Source: Aceticella autotrophica
GTDB taxonomy: Bacteria > Bacillota > Thermoanaerobacteria > Thermoanaerobacterales > Thermoanaerobacteraceae
Length of the DNA: 64,000 nt
Direction: 5' to 3'
Assembly: GCF_017357865.1 (NCBI RefSeq)
Contig: NZ_CP060096.1
Span: 806,001 to 870,000 of the forward strand
Position 1 is the stretch's first letter; the number at the start of each line of letters is the position of its first letter. A program made the translations under genes and the position numbers. The notes under the pieces were generated by a model. It searched no databases, was not told the DNA's origin, and was given only the letters and a program-made list of their open reading frames with translations. Below are positions 17,846 to 26,326 of this stretch, one piece after another.

Positions 17846-17945
17846 AGCCTACGAGGTTAGTTGACGGGTTCGGTAAAGAGCAACCCTATCGTATAAAATA
17901 CGAATTCACCCCAAAATAAATCCCCCGCTTATTCAAATTCGGCAC
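17846..17945 (-). promoter_or_regulatory. c-di-AMP riboswitch (ydaO/yuaA type), minus strand
   Basis: Read on the - strand, the blocks GCCGAATTTG, GCGGGGGA, GGGGTGAATTC, AGGGTTGC and ACCCGTCAACTAACCTCGTAGGC match the class and closely resemble the + strand copy at 11795. It precedes the NlpC/P60 gene with only about 20 nt between aptamer and start codon. Confidence 0.9.
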
Positions 17946-18128
17946 ATAAATATTTTACAATAAAAAATTAATAAATGCAAATTATTTCACAACAAATTTT
18001 GATTAATAACATAACAGTATTAAAATACATGAACAGCATAAGAAAAGAGGTTTTATGATATAATGATAAAAATATGCAAATTAAATCCATAAATAATGTT
18101 GATAAAAATTTTTTGAGGAGGTTTTTTA

Positions 18129-19766
18129 ATGAAAATTACATTTTTAGGAGCAGCAAAAGAAGTTACAGGTTCATGCTATCTTGTAGAAACAGGTAATACA
18201 AGATTTCTTGTAGATTGCGGGATGTTTCAGGGGGGAGAAGTCGAAGAGGAGTTAAATTATCAGGAGTTTGGATTTGATATTAAGGATATAAATTTTATGC
18301 TTTTGACACATGCGCATATTGACCACAGTGGAAGAATCCCTCTCTTATATAAAAGGGGATACAGAGAAAAGATTTATGCGACAAAAGGCACTGTGGATTT
18401 ATGCAGGTATATGCTTCCGGACAGCGGATATATACAGCAGATGGAGAATGAATGGAAAAACAGAAAACGTAAAAGAGCAGGTAAACCTATGAGAATGCCC
18501 TTATATACATCAGATGATGCAAATGAATCTTTAAGTATATTTTATGGAATTGATTATGGTCAATTAATAAAACCATCAGATGATGTAAAGGTAATTTTTA
18601 ATGATGCCGGTCATATGCTGGGCTCATCAATTCTTGAGGTTTATATTACTGAAAATGAAAAGGAGACAAAATTAGTTTTTTCAGGTGACCTTGGCAATAG
18701 AAACATACCTATTCTAAGGGACCCGTCAATAATCGAGAAAGCAGATTATGTGATATGTGAATCTACATATGGTGACAGGCTTCATGAGAATAACGAAGAT
18801 AAAGCAAAAAAATTAATGGATATAATGATGAAAACAATTAAAAGGGGAGGAAATGTAGTTATACCTTCTTTTGCAGTCGAAAGAACACAGGAACTGCTTT
18901 ATGAAATACATAGAAACAGGGAACTTTACAAAGATGAAATAGAATTTATTAATAAAGTACCTGTATATGTGGATAGTCCGCTTGCCACATCTGTTACAAC
19001 TGTTTTTAAAGAACATATTGAATATTTTGATACTGAGGCACAGGAATATATAAAAAAAGGAGATTATCCTCTTGATTTTCCAAATCTTCATTTTACACGC
19101 AGCGTAGATGAATCAAAAAGTTTAAATGAAATCAAAACCCCTGTTGTAATAATATCTGCCAGTGGAATGTGCGAAGCCGGACGGATAAAACACCATTTAA
19201 AACATAATTTATGGAGACCTGAATGTACAATTTTATTTGTAGGATATCAGGCTAAGGGAACACTTGGAAGAAGATTGTTAGAAGGGGAAAAGAATGTCAA
19301 AATATTTGGCGAAGATATAAATGTAAAAGCTGAAATTGAATACATTGAAAGCTTTTCCGGTCATGCAGATCAAAAAGGTATTATGGATTGGTTATCTTCA
19401 TTTAAAAAGGCTCCTAAAAAAATATTTATTGTTCATGGGGAAGATGAGGCTATGACAGTGTTGTCAGATAAAATCAATAAAGAGCTTAATATACCAACAA
19501 TAATCCCATCACGATATGATACTTATGATTTCATCGGTGATGAATTAGTTGCTGTGGGTGTAGTAGGTATTGAACAATTAAAAAGAGAACTTGCAAATAA
19601 AATAGAAGAGATGGAATTAAGAAGTGATAAAGTGTTAACGAGGCTTAAAGAATTTAAAAACATAAAAAATGAGGGAAAGGCTATTCAATCTCTTATAAAG
19701 AATATAAATGTAATAAATGAAAGCCTGATGAGGCTTTATACAGAATTAAGGGAATGTAGTGATTGA
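18129..19766 (+). CDS. Metallo-beta-lactamase/beta-CASP RNA-processing nuclease
   Basis: The 545-aa protein has the zinc motif THAHIDHSGR near residue 60, a DAGHMLGSS motif, FSGDLG, and a beta-CASP insertion with ASGMCEAGRIKHHL, then FSGHADQKG. This is the CPSF/YSH1-like architecture of bacterial RNA exonucleases. The C-terminal 90 residues are a charged helical extension beyond the usual ~460 aa catalytic unit, with coiled-coil character. It is monocistronic, with its own SD GAGGAGG before 18129. Confidence 0.88.
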   Translation: MKITFLGAAKEVTGSCYLVETGNTRFLVDCGMFQGGEVEEELNYQEFGFDIKDINFMLLTHAHIDHSGRIPLLYKRGYREKIYATKGTVDLCRYMLPDSGYIQQMENEWKNRKRKRAGKPMRMPLYTSDDANESLSIFYGIDYGQLIKPSDDVKVIFNDAGHMLGSSILEVYITENEKETKLVFSGDLGNRNIPILRDPSIIEKADYVICESTYGDRLHENNEDKAKKLMDIMMKTIKRGGNVVIPSFAVERTQELLYEIHRNRELYKDEIEFINKVPVYVDSPLATSVTTVFKEHIEYFDTEAQEYIKKGDYPLDFPNLHFTRSVDESKSLNEIKTPVVIISASGMCEAGRIKHHLKHNLWRPECTILFVGYQAKGTLGRRLLEGEKNVKIFGEDINVKAEIEYIESFSGHADQKGIMDWLSSFKKAPKKIFIVHGEDEAMTVLSDKINKELNIPTIIPSRYDTYDFIGDELVAVGVVGIEQLKRELANKIEEMELRSDKVLTRLKEFKNIKNEGKAIQSLIKNINVINESLMRLYTELRECSD

Positions 19767-19844
19767 CTTATCCTTATTAAAAAGATACAATTAATATAAG
19801 AAATAAAATTCAATCAAGAACAATCTTAGGAGGAAATGTCAATA

Positions 19845-20723
19845 ATGAATGAAAGGTATGAATTAAATAAAAACCTTGCACAAATGCTTAAAGGCGGAGT
19901 AATAATGGATGTTACAACACCGGAAGAGGCAGTTATTGCTGAAAAAGCCGGAGCTGTTGCTGTTATGGCACTTGAAAGGGTTCCTGCTGATATCAGGGCA
20001 AGGGGAGGCGTTGCCAGGATGTCAGACCCCAAAATTGTTAAAGAAATAAAATCTTCTGTATCTATTCCGGTAATGGCAAAGGTAAGGATAGGTCATTTTG
20101 TAGAGGCACAGGTTTTAGAAGCACTGAAAATAGATTATATTGATGAAAGTGAGGTACTTACACCTGCTGATGAAATGTATCACATTGATAAATGGGCTTT
20201 TAAGATACCTTTTGTCTGTGGTGCAAGAAACTTAGGTGAAGCATTAAGAAGAATAGGTGAAGGTGCATCAATGATAAGAACAAAGGGCGAAGCCGGCACA
20301 GGCAATGTTGTTGAAGCAGTAAGACATATGAGGACAATAACTGCCGAGATAAAAAAACTTACGACATTGGGGAAAGAGGAATTTATGACAGCAGCAAAAG
20401 AACTGCAGGCACCCTTTGAGCTTGTAAAATATGTTGCGGAAAATGGGAAATTGCCGGTAGTAAATTTCGCCGCAGGAGGAATTGCAACACCTGCAGATGC
20501 AGCGCTTATGATGCAGCTTGGAGCAGAAGGTGTATTTGTAGGTTCAGGTATATTTAAATCAGAAAATCCAGAAAAACGTGCGGCTGCAATTGTAAAGGCT
20601 ACAACATACTATGATAAGCCTGAAATCATTGCAGAAGTTTCGGAAGGTCTTGGAGAAGCTATGAACAGTATTGATATAAGACAGCTTGAGGAGAAAGACC
20701 TCTATGCCTCAAGGGGATGGTAA
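19845..20723 (+). CDS. pdxS: Pyridoxal 5'-phosphate synthase lyase subunit
   Basis: PdxS builds PLP from ribose 5-phosphate, glyceraldehyde 3-phosphate and ammonia supplied by PdxT. The ATG at 19845 ([15 protein letters not shown]) is preferred to 19836, because AGGAGG ends only 2 nt before the latter. Conserved segments are [21 protein letters not shown], the catalytic Lys in [20 protein letters not shown] and [12 protein letters not shown]. The length of 292 aa is normal. The pdxT start lies at its 3' end, so they form a coupled operon. Confidence 0.94.
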   Translation: MNERYELNKNLAQMLKGGVIMDVTTPEEAVIAEKAGAVAVMALERVPADIRARGGVARMSDPKIVKEIKSSVSIPVMAKVRIGHFVEAQVLEALKIDYIDESEVLTPADEMYHIDKWAFKIPFVCGARNLGEALRRIGEGASMIRTKGEAGTGNVVEAVRHMRTITAEIKKLTTLGKEEFMTAAKELQAPFELVKYVAENGKLPVVNFAAGGIATPADAALMMQLGAEGVFVGSGIFKSENPEKRAAAIVKATTYYDKPEIIAEVSEGLGEAMNSIDIRQLEEKDLYASRGW

Positions 20724-20725
20724 TA

Positions 20726-21295
20726 TTGCGTGTTGGTGTACTGTCCATACAGGGGTCTGTTAGGGAACATATCGAAAAATTAAAACAAATCGAAGGTGTG
20801 GAACCAATAGAAACAAAGGGCAAAGAAACATTGTTAAGTCTTGATGCACTTATAATACCAGGCGGAGAAAGTTCGGCAATAGGTAAAATGATAGAAGATT
20901 TTGATTTAAAAGATGCAATAATAGAACTTAATAACAGAGGTATACCTATATGGGGAACATGTGCAGGTATGATACTTATGGCAAAACATATCGTCAATGA
21001 TGATAAGGTATATCTTGGTATAATGGATATTACGGTTAAGAGAAATGCCTATGGAAGTCAGCTTGACAGTTTCAAGGCAAAACTTATGATACCTGCTGTT
21101 TCAAACAATGAAATTGAAGCCGTTTTTATAAGGGCACCATATATAGAAGGTGTTGGTGAGGATGTAAGAATCCTTGCGAAATACGATAATAAAATTGTTG
21201 CGGCACAACAGGCAAATCTTCTTGCAACATCATTTCATCCGGAACTTACTGATGATTTAAGCTTTTACAGATTTTTTTTGGGGATTAATCGATAA
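20726..21295 (+). CDS. pdxT: Pyridoxal 5'-phosphate synthase glutaminase subunit
   Basis: The TTG at 20726 (MRVGVLSIQGSVREH) is chosen because AAGGGG at 20711-20716 is ideally placed for it and abuts the alternative ATG at 20717. The 189-aa glutamine amidotransferase has the triad Cys in WGTCAGM and the His-Glu pair in SFHPELT, and the GGESSAIGKM loop. It releases ammonia for PdxS. Its stop codon lies in a hairpin (21276-21307) that probably ends the transcript. Confidence 0.93.
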   Translation: MRVGVLSIQGSVREHIEKLKQIEGVEPIETKGKETLLSLDALIIPGGESSAIGKMIEDFDLKDAIIELNNRGIPIWGTCAGMILMAKHIVNDDKVYLGIMDITVKRNAYGSQLDSFKAKLMIPAVSNNEIEAVFIRAPYIEGVGEDVRILAKYDNKIVAAQQANLLATSFHPELTDDLSFYRFFLGINR

Positions 21296-21307
21296 TAGTC
21301 CCCAAAA
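21276..21307 (+). terminator. Hairpin overlapping the pdxT stop
   Basis: TTTTGGGGA (21276-21284) pairs with TCCCCAAAA (21299-21307). The following T content is modest (TAATTTTC). Confidence 0.5.
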
Positions 21308-21434
21308 TAATTTTCACTATAATTCTGGTTTATTTTCAAGAAAAATTTTTAATAAAATATCATAACAAAAGAAGGGATTTTTGAGAATCCTGTCGAATAT
21401 TATAATTAAATTAAAAAGAGAAGGTGCAGTAAGC

Positions 21435-21971
21435 GTGGAAGAATGGTATGTCATTTTTACCAAAACAGGTGAAGAGGAAAAATTGGGCAAGATACTTGAA
21501 ATATTTTTTTGTAAAAAGGAATTAAAGGTATTAATTCCAAGAAGGAAGATTATTGAAAGAAAAGAAAAGCAAAAAACAGAAAAAATCAAACTTTTATTTC
21601 CCGGTTATGTATTTATTAAAACAAAAATGTGTAATGAAGTATATCATAGGATAAATAATATATATAAGTTTGCTAAGCTGTTAAAAGAGGAATTAGAGCC
21701 TGCTGTAGTTAGAGAGGATGAAATGCGGATTATTTTATCACTTACAGGAAATTCTGATTTAATTGGATTTTCTAAAGGTATTGATGTTGGCGGCAGGATA
21801 AAAATAATAGATGGACCGTTAAAGGGCTATGAGGGTCTTATAGAAAAGATAGACAGGCGTAAAAACAGGGCAAAGATAAGGCTTAACATAATTGGGGATT
21901 GCAAGTTAATTGATGTTGGCATACATATTATTGATACCGATGATAATAAAATATTAAATGATGCTTCATAA
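21435..21971 (+). CDS. loaP: NusG paralogue, LoaP-type transcription antiterminator
   Basis: The start is the GTG at 21435 (VEEWYVIFTKTGEEEK), matching how this family begins and served by GAAGGTG; a TTG at 21381 would add 18 basic residues. The 178-aa protein has an N-terminal NGN domain with LFPGYVFIKTKM and a C-terminal KOW domain with VGGRIKIIDGPLKGYEGLIEKID. LoaP proteins are specialised NusG paralogues that let polymerase read through terminators in long biosynthetic operons, often polysaccharide or metabolite clusters. Its neighbours here are phosphohexomutase and galU genes that supply sugar nucleotides, but no long polysaccharide operon lies in the window. Confidence 0.75.
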   Translation: MEEWYVIFTKTGEEEKLGKILEIFFCKKELKVLIPRRKIIERKEKQKTEKIKLLFPGYVFIKTKMCNEVYHRINNIYKFAKLLKEELEPAVVREDEMRIILSLTGNSDLIGFSKGIDVGGRIKIIDGPLKGYEGLIEKIDRRKNRAKIRLNIIGDCKLIDVGIHIIDTDDNKILNDAS

Positions 21972-22046
21972 ATTCAATATATGAACCATTGTAAATTTTT
22001 CAAACTTTATTATAAATAAAGTTAAAATAATAAAACAGGAGGAGTT

Positions 22047-23417
22047 ATGATGGCATTAAATCAAAATATGTTTAGAATGTATGACATCAGAGGGGTATGG
22101 CAGGAAGATTTAACCGAAGAAGCAGTAGAGCTTATTGCTAAAGCATTTGGCACATATATTCAAAATGAAAAAGGCATAAAAAATGTATTGATTGGCAGAG
22201 ATAACAGAATATCCTCAAAACCAATAAGAAATATTATGATTAAAGGGCTTAATTCAACAGGCTGCAATGTTGTCGATGCCGGAGTATTATCAACCCCTGC
22301 TTTTTATTATTCTCGCATATTATATAATATTGATGCAGGTATTATGATTACAGCAAGTCATAATCCTTCGCAATTTAATGGATTTAAAGTTGCTGTTGGT
22401 TCTTCTACTATATTCGGTGATGACCTTATGAAACTTTATCACATCGCAGAAGAAGGAAATTTCAAGCATGGGTCCGGGGATTTAAAATATGTTTATCCGG
22501 TGCATGATTATATAGATATGATAAAAGACAAGATAAAACTTGGAAGCAGGAAGCTTAAAGTAGTTGTAGATTGTGGAAATGGGACAGGTTCATATTTTTA
22601 TCCTGATATTATATATGGACTCGGCTGTGATGTATATCCTATTTATTGTGAGTCAGATCCCACATTTCCTAACCATTTTCCTGATCCTGTTAAGACAGAA
22701 AATCTGCAGGACCTTATAAAAGAGGTTAAAAGGCTTAAGGCAGACCTTGGTGTAGCTTTTGATGGTGATGGCGATAGGATAGGTGTTGTTGATGAGAAAG
22801 GCAATATAATTTGGGGCGATATGTTGATGATTCTATATTGGAGAGAGATCATGAAAAAACATCCGGGTGCTGATGCGATTGTAGAAGTAAAATGCTCGCA
22901 GGCGCTGCCGGAAGAAATCAAAAAGCTTGGAGGACATCCGATATTTTATAAAACGGGACATTCTCTTATAAAAGCTAAAATGAAGGAGATTAATGCTGTA
23001 TTTACAGGAGAAATGTCAGGACATATGTTTTTTGCCGATGAATATTATGGTTATGATGATGCTGCATATGCGGCTGCAAGGCTGTTAAGAATATTGTCAA
23101 ATACAAACAAAACATTATCTGAGCTTTTTGCTGATGTTCCAAAGTATCCCTCTACACCAGAGTTAAGATTACATTGCGATGACGAAAAGAAATTTGATGT
23201 TGTCAAGGGTATAACAAAGTATTTCAAGGAAAGAGGTTACGACATTATAGATATAGATGGCGCAAGGGTTTTGTTTGATGGAGGCTGGGGGCTTGTCAGG
23301 GCTTCTAATACAGGACCGGAGCTTATAGTTAGATGTGAGGCTAAAACCGAAAAAAGACTTGAAGAAATAAAAACAGAAATGGCGGAGGTTTTAAACCAAT
23401 TCGGTGTTAAACTTTAA
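22047..23417 (+). CDS. Phosphomannomutase/phosphoglucomutase
   Basis: The 456-aa enzyme has the alpha-D-phosphohexomutase layout: MYDIRGVW near the N-terminus, the catalytic phosphoserine loop TASHNPSQFNG, the metal loop DGDGDRIG, the sugar-binding GEMSGHMFF, and a C-terminal phosphate-binding RASNTGPELIVR. It interconverts hexose 1- and 6-phosphates and feeds GalU. An AGGAGG site precedes two adjacent ATG codons (22047 and 22050). A 9-bp AT-rich hairpin lies at 22003-22023, between loaP and this gene. Confidence 0.9.
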   Translation: MMALNQNMFRMYDIRGVWQEDLTEEAVELIAKAFGTYIQNEKGIKNVLIGRDNRISSKPIRNIMIKGLNSTGCNVVDAGVLSTPAFYYSRILYNIDAGIMITASHNPSQFNGFKVAVGSSTIFGDDLMKLYHIAEEGNFKHGSGDLKYVYPVHDYIDMIKDKIKLGSRKLKVVVDCGNGTGSYFYPDIIYGLGCDVYPIYCESDPTFPNHFPDPVKTENLQDLIKEVKRLKADLGVAFDGDGDRIGVVDEKGNIIWGDMLMILYWREIMKKHPGADAIVEVKCSQALPEEIKKLGGHPIFYKTGHSLIKAKMKEINAVFTGEMSGHMFFADEYYGYDDAAYAAARLLRILSNTNKTLSELFADVPKYPSTPELRLHCDDEKKFDVVKGITKYFKERGYDIIDIDGARVLFDGGWGLVRASNTGPELIVRCEAKTEKRLEEIKTEMAEVLNQFGVKL

Positions 23418-23454
23418 CAAATATTAAGCTAAAATAAAAGATGGGGTGGGAATA

Positions 23455-24360
23455 TTGAAAATTAAAAAAGCTATTATTCCGGCGGCAGGTCTTGGTACGA
23501 GGTTTTTACCCGCTACCAAGGCACTGCCGAAGGAAATGCTTCCGATTGTAGACAAGCCAACAATACAATTTATAGTTGAGGAGGCTGTTAATTCAGGGAT
23601 TGAAGATATACTTATTATTACCGGGCGCAACAAAAGAGCGATAGAAGACCATTTTGACAAATCCGTAGAATTGGAACTTGAGCTTGAGAAAAAAGGCAAA
23701 GAAGGTTTGCTAAATCTTGTGGAAGACATTACAAATATGGTTGATATACATTACATAAGACAAAAAGAACCTAAGGGATTGGGACATGCCATACATTGTG
23801 CACATGCCTTTGTTGGCAATGAGCCTTTTGCTGTTTTATTAGGAGATGATATTGTTGATGCTGAGGTTCCTGTTTTAAAGCAGATGATTGATCAATATGA
23901 ACGATACAATTGTTCTATAATAGGGGTTCAAGAAGTACGGCAGGAAGATGTTAATAAATACGGTATTATTGATGCAAGTCCTATTGGGGAAAGGGTTTAT
24001 AATGTAAATAATCTTGTGGAAAAACCAGATAAAAACGATGCGCCTTCAAATATGGCAATACTTGGAAGGTACATAATATCACCAAAGATATTTGATATTC
24101 TTGAAAATACAAAACCCGGTGCCGGAGGCGAGATACAGCTTACAGATGCATTAAAAGAACTTTTAAATTATGAGGCAATATATGCATATGATTTTGAGGG
24201 GAAGAGATACGATGTAGGAGATAAGCTTGGCTACCTCACGGCATGTATAGAATTTGCATTAAAGAGAGACGACTTGAAGGAGGATTTCATAGAATATTTA
24301 ACCAAACTTATGTCAAATAAGGAAAAATTCTTACGAGAAGCAGCCATAACACACGTTTAA
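23455..24360 (+). CDS. galU: UTP-glucose-1-phosphate uridylyltransferase
   Basis: GalU makes UDP-glucose for glycans and lipids. The TTG at 23455 ([20 protein letters not shown]) is preferred to GTG 23446, which lies inside the SD GGGGTGG. The protein of about 301 aa shows the nucleotide-binding loop [49 protein letters not shown] and [11 protein letters not shown]. It follows the phosphohexomutase by 37 bp, and they are probably cotranscribed. A terminator at 24404 follows. Confidence 0.93.
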   Translation: MKIKKAIIPAAGLGTRFLPATKALPKEMLPIVDKPTIQFIVEEAVNSGIEDILIITGRNKRAIEDHFDKSVELELELEKKGKEGLLNLVEDITNMVDIHYIRQKEPKGLGHAIHCAHAFVGNEPFAVLLGDDIVDAEVPVLKQMIDQYERYNCSIIGVQEVRQEDVNKYGIIDASPIGERVYNVNNLVEKPDKNDAPSNMAILGRYIISPKIFDILENTKPGAGGEIQLTDALKELLNYEAIYAYDFEGKRYDVGDKLGYLTACIEFALKRDDLKEDFIEYLTKLMSNKEKFLREAAITHV

Positions 24361-24403
24361 ATAAAGAAGGTAATATTATATATAAAAAAGAATAATAATT
24401 TAT

Positions 24404-24448
24404 ATCCCGCTTAAAATATACTTGTATTAAGAAAGGCGGGATTTTTTT
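24404..24448 (+). terminator. Terminator hairpin abutting the next gene's TTG start
   Basis: ATCCCG with CTTAA (24404-24414) pairs with TTAAG (24427-24431) and CGGGAT (24437-24442), with a bulged AAAGG, followed by a T tract whose last bases belong to the next gene's TTG start. It would stop galU transcription and also bury the ribosome site AAAGGCGGG of the next gene. Confidence 0.65.
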
Positions 24449-25505
24449 GAAAAAAAAAGGCTTATCAATTTTTTCTATTTCTGCCACATATATCGGTACG
24501 GTTGTAGGAGCCGGATTTGCATCAGGTCAGGAGGTTTTACAGTTTTTTGCCTATCATGGAGCTAAAGGATTTGCAGGACTTATAACAGCTACAATTATGT
24601 TTATAGTTTATGGATATATTATACTTATATTGGGCTTAAAGCTTAATGCATCTTCTTACTATGAGGTTATTATAAAAGCTGTGGGACCAATACTTGGCAA
24701 GGTAGTTGATTGGATAGTTATTTTTTTCTTATTTGGTGCTTTGACAGCCATGATAGCAGGTTCTGGAGCTATATTCAAAGAGCAGTACGGACTTCCGACT
24801 GCCTTGGGTTCTGCTGCAATGGCAATAATATCGGTTTTTACAGTGCTTACAGGTATTGCCGGTGTTATTTCTGCTATTTCCTTTGTTGTCCCATTATTAC
24901 TTTTGAGTGTTTTTACCATAAGTATACTAACGATTTTCTATTCACCTGATATTACAGTTATAAGCAGCGTAAGCATATCTGTAAATGCAGCTGTTAAGAA
25001 TTTCCTTATATCAGGAATTGTATATGCATCATATAATTTAATAATGTCTGTTGCTATACTTGCTCCCTTAGGGAAACAGGCAAAGGATAAGAAAAAGCTT
25101 AAATGGGGTGCCTTGCTTGGAGGTACAGGTCTTGGAATTGGTGCTGCCCTGATATTATCAGCGCTGCTTACAAATATGCCTCAGGCAGCTCATTATCAAA
25201 TTCCAATGCTCTTTATTGCAGGAAGATTTTCAGGTTCTTTAAAACTTATCTATAGTTTCATACTTATTGCAGAAATATATACGACAGCTGTTGGCAATCT
25301 TTATGGATTTTCAGCGAGACTTACAAATGCCGGAACAATAAAATATAAAGCATATACTATTGTAACAGGCGGTATCGCACTAATAGCCAGCAGATTCGGA
25401 TTTTCTAAGCTTGTACATTATCTTTATCCTATTGCAGGATATGCAGGGATAGTAATGCTTATAGGTTTAACATTTAGTCTTATAAAGAAAAAAAATTATG
25501 TTTAA
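24447..25505 (+). CDS. YkvI-like multi-spanning membrane protein
   Basis: The 352-aa protein has about ten hydrophobic segments and begins with IGTVVGAGFASGQEVLQFF, the signature of the YkvI family, which is distantly related to amino acid and sodium-coupled transporters (LeuT fold). The substrate is unknown. The start is the TTG at 24447, which lies at the end of a T tract just after a terminator-like hairpin, an unusual arrangement. The SD GAAAGGCGGG is within that hairpin. It is monocistronic. Confidence 0.8.
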   Translation: MKKKGLSIFSISATYIGTVVGAGFASGQEVLQFFAYHGAKGFAGLITATIMFIVYGYIILILGLKLNASSYYEVIIKAVGPILGKVVDWIVIFFLFGALTAMIAGSGAIFKEQYGLPTALGSAAMAIISVFTVLTGIAGVISAISFVVPLLLLSVFTISILTIFYSPDITVISSVSISVNAAVKNFLISGIVYASYNLIMSVAILAPLGKQAKDKKKLKWGALLGGTGLGIGAALILSALLTNMPQAAHYQIPMLFIAGRFSGSLKLIYSFILIAEIYTTAVGNLYGFSARLTNAGTIKYKAYTIVTGGIALIASRFGFSKLVHYLYPIAGYAGIVMLIGLTFSLIKKKNYV

Positions 25506-25612
25506 ACCATGTACCAAACTTTTAAATTATAATTTATATTCTTTCATAGAATACCGAAAATATAAATGTATTATAAATCATTTCAGCAAATTTTGACAGA
25601 GGTGATGGGATT

Positions 25613-26263
25613 TTGAATAAATATTTATATGATAAAAAAATAATTTGTCCTGTATGTAAAGGGGAATTTATCATGACAAAAGTCAAGACATCGCAATTAA
25701 AAGTTATAGAAAGGAAAAGTGATTTTTATACAAAATATGAAGGCATAGAACCATTTTTCTATGATGTTATTGTATGCTCAAATTGTGGTTATGCTGCTTT
25801 AGAGTCGGAATTTGACAAAATAACTGATATATCGCGAAATGAAATTTTATCGAAGGTTACAGCAAATTGGGTCAAGAGGGAATTTTCAGGTGAAAGGACA
25901 CCACAAAAAGCATTAGAAGCATATCTTTTATCATTGTATTGTTCGCAATTAAAGAAGGATAAAGATATAGTATTTGCAAAGACATGTTTGAGAATAGCAT
26001 GGATATATAGGATGCTGCTTGATAAAGATAACGAAAACAAGTATTTAAAGTTTTCCCTTGACTTCTATATTAAGGCATATAATGGAATAGACGTATATGA
26101 TGAAATACAGCTAACATATATGATTGGGGAGCTTAACAAAATGCTTGATAACAAGGAGGAGGCAAAGAAGTGGTTTAGCAAGGTTATAAGCCATCCAGAT
26201 AGGCATAAAAACAATTTGATAGTAAATTTATCCAGAGATGAATGGCAAAGTTTAAAAGAATGA
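25613..26263 (+). CDS. DUF2225 family protein
   Basis: The 216-aa soluble protein begins with a zinc-ribbon-like pair, CPVCKGEF and CSNCGYAA, separated by about 45 residues, followed by a TPR-like helical region (ALEAYLLSLYCSQL, then KWFSKVISHPDRHKN). This matches DUF2225, whose function is unknown. The TTG start at 25613 follows GAGGTGATGGG. The next gene, a P-type ATPase, starts 63 bp downstream. Confidence 0.8.
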   Translation: MNKYLYDKKIICPVCKGEFIMTKVKTSQLKVIERKSDFYTKYEGIEPFFYDVIVCSNCGYAALESEFDKITDISRNEILSKVTANWVKREFSGERTPQKALEAYLLSLYCSQLKKDKDIVFAKTCLRIAWIYRMLLDKDNENKYLKFSLDFYIKAYNGIDVYDEIQLTYMIGELNKMLDNKEEAKKWFSKVISHPDRHKNNLIVNLSRDEWQSLKE

Positions 26264-26326
26264 GGGCATGTTTTTATGTGTACCCTCATATTTTTATACT
26301 ATGAGAAATAAAAAAGGAGGGTACAA

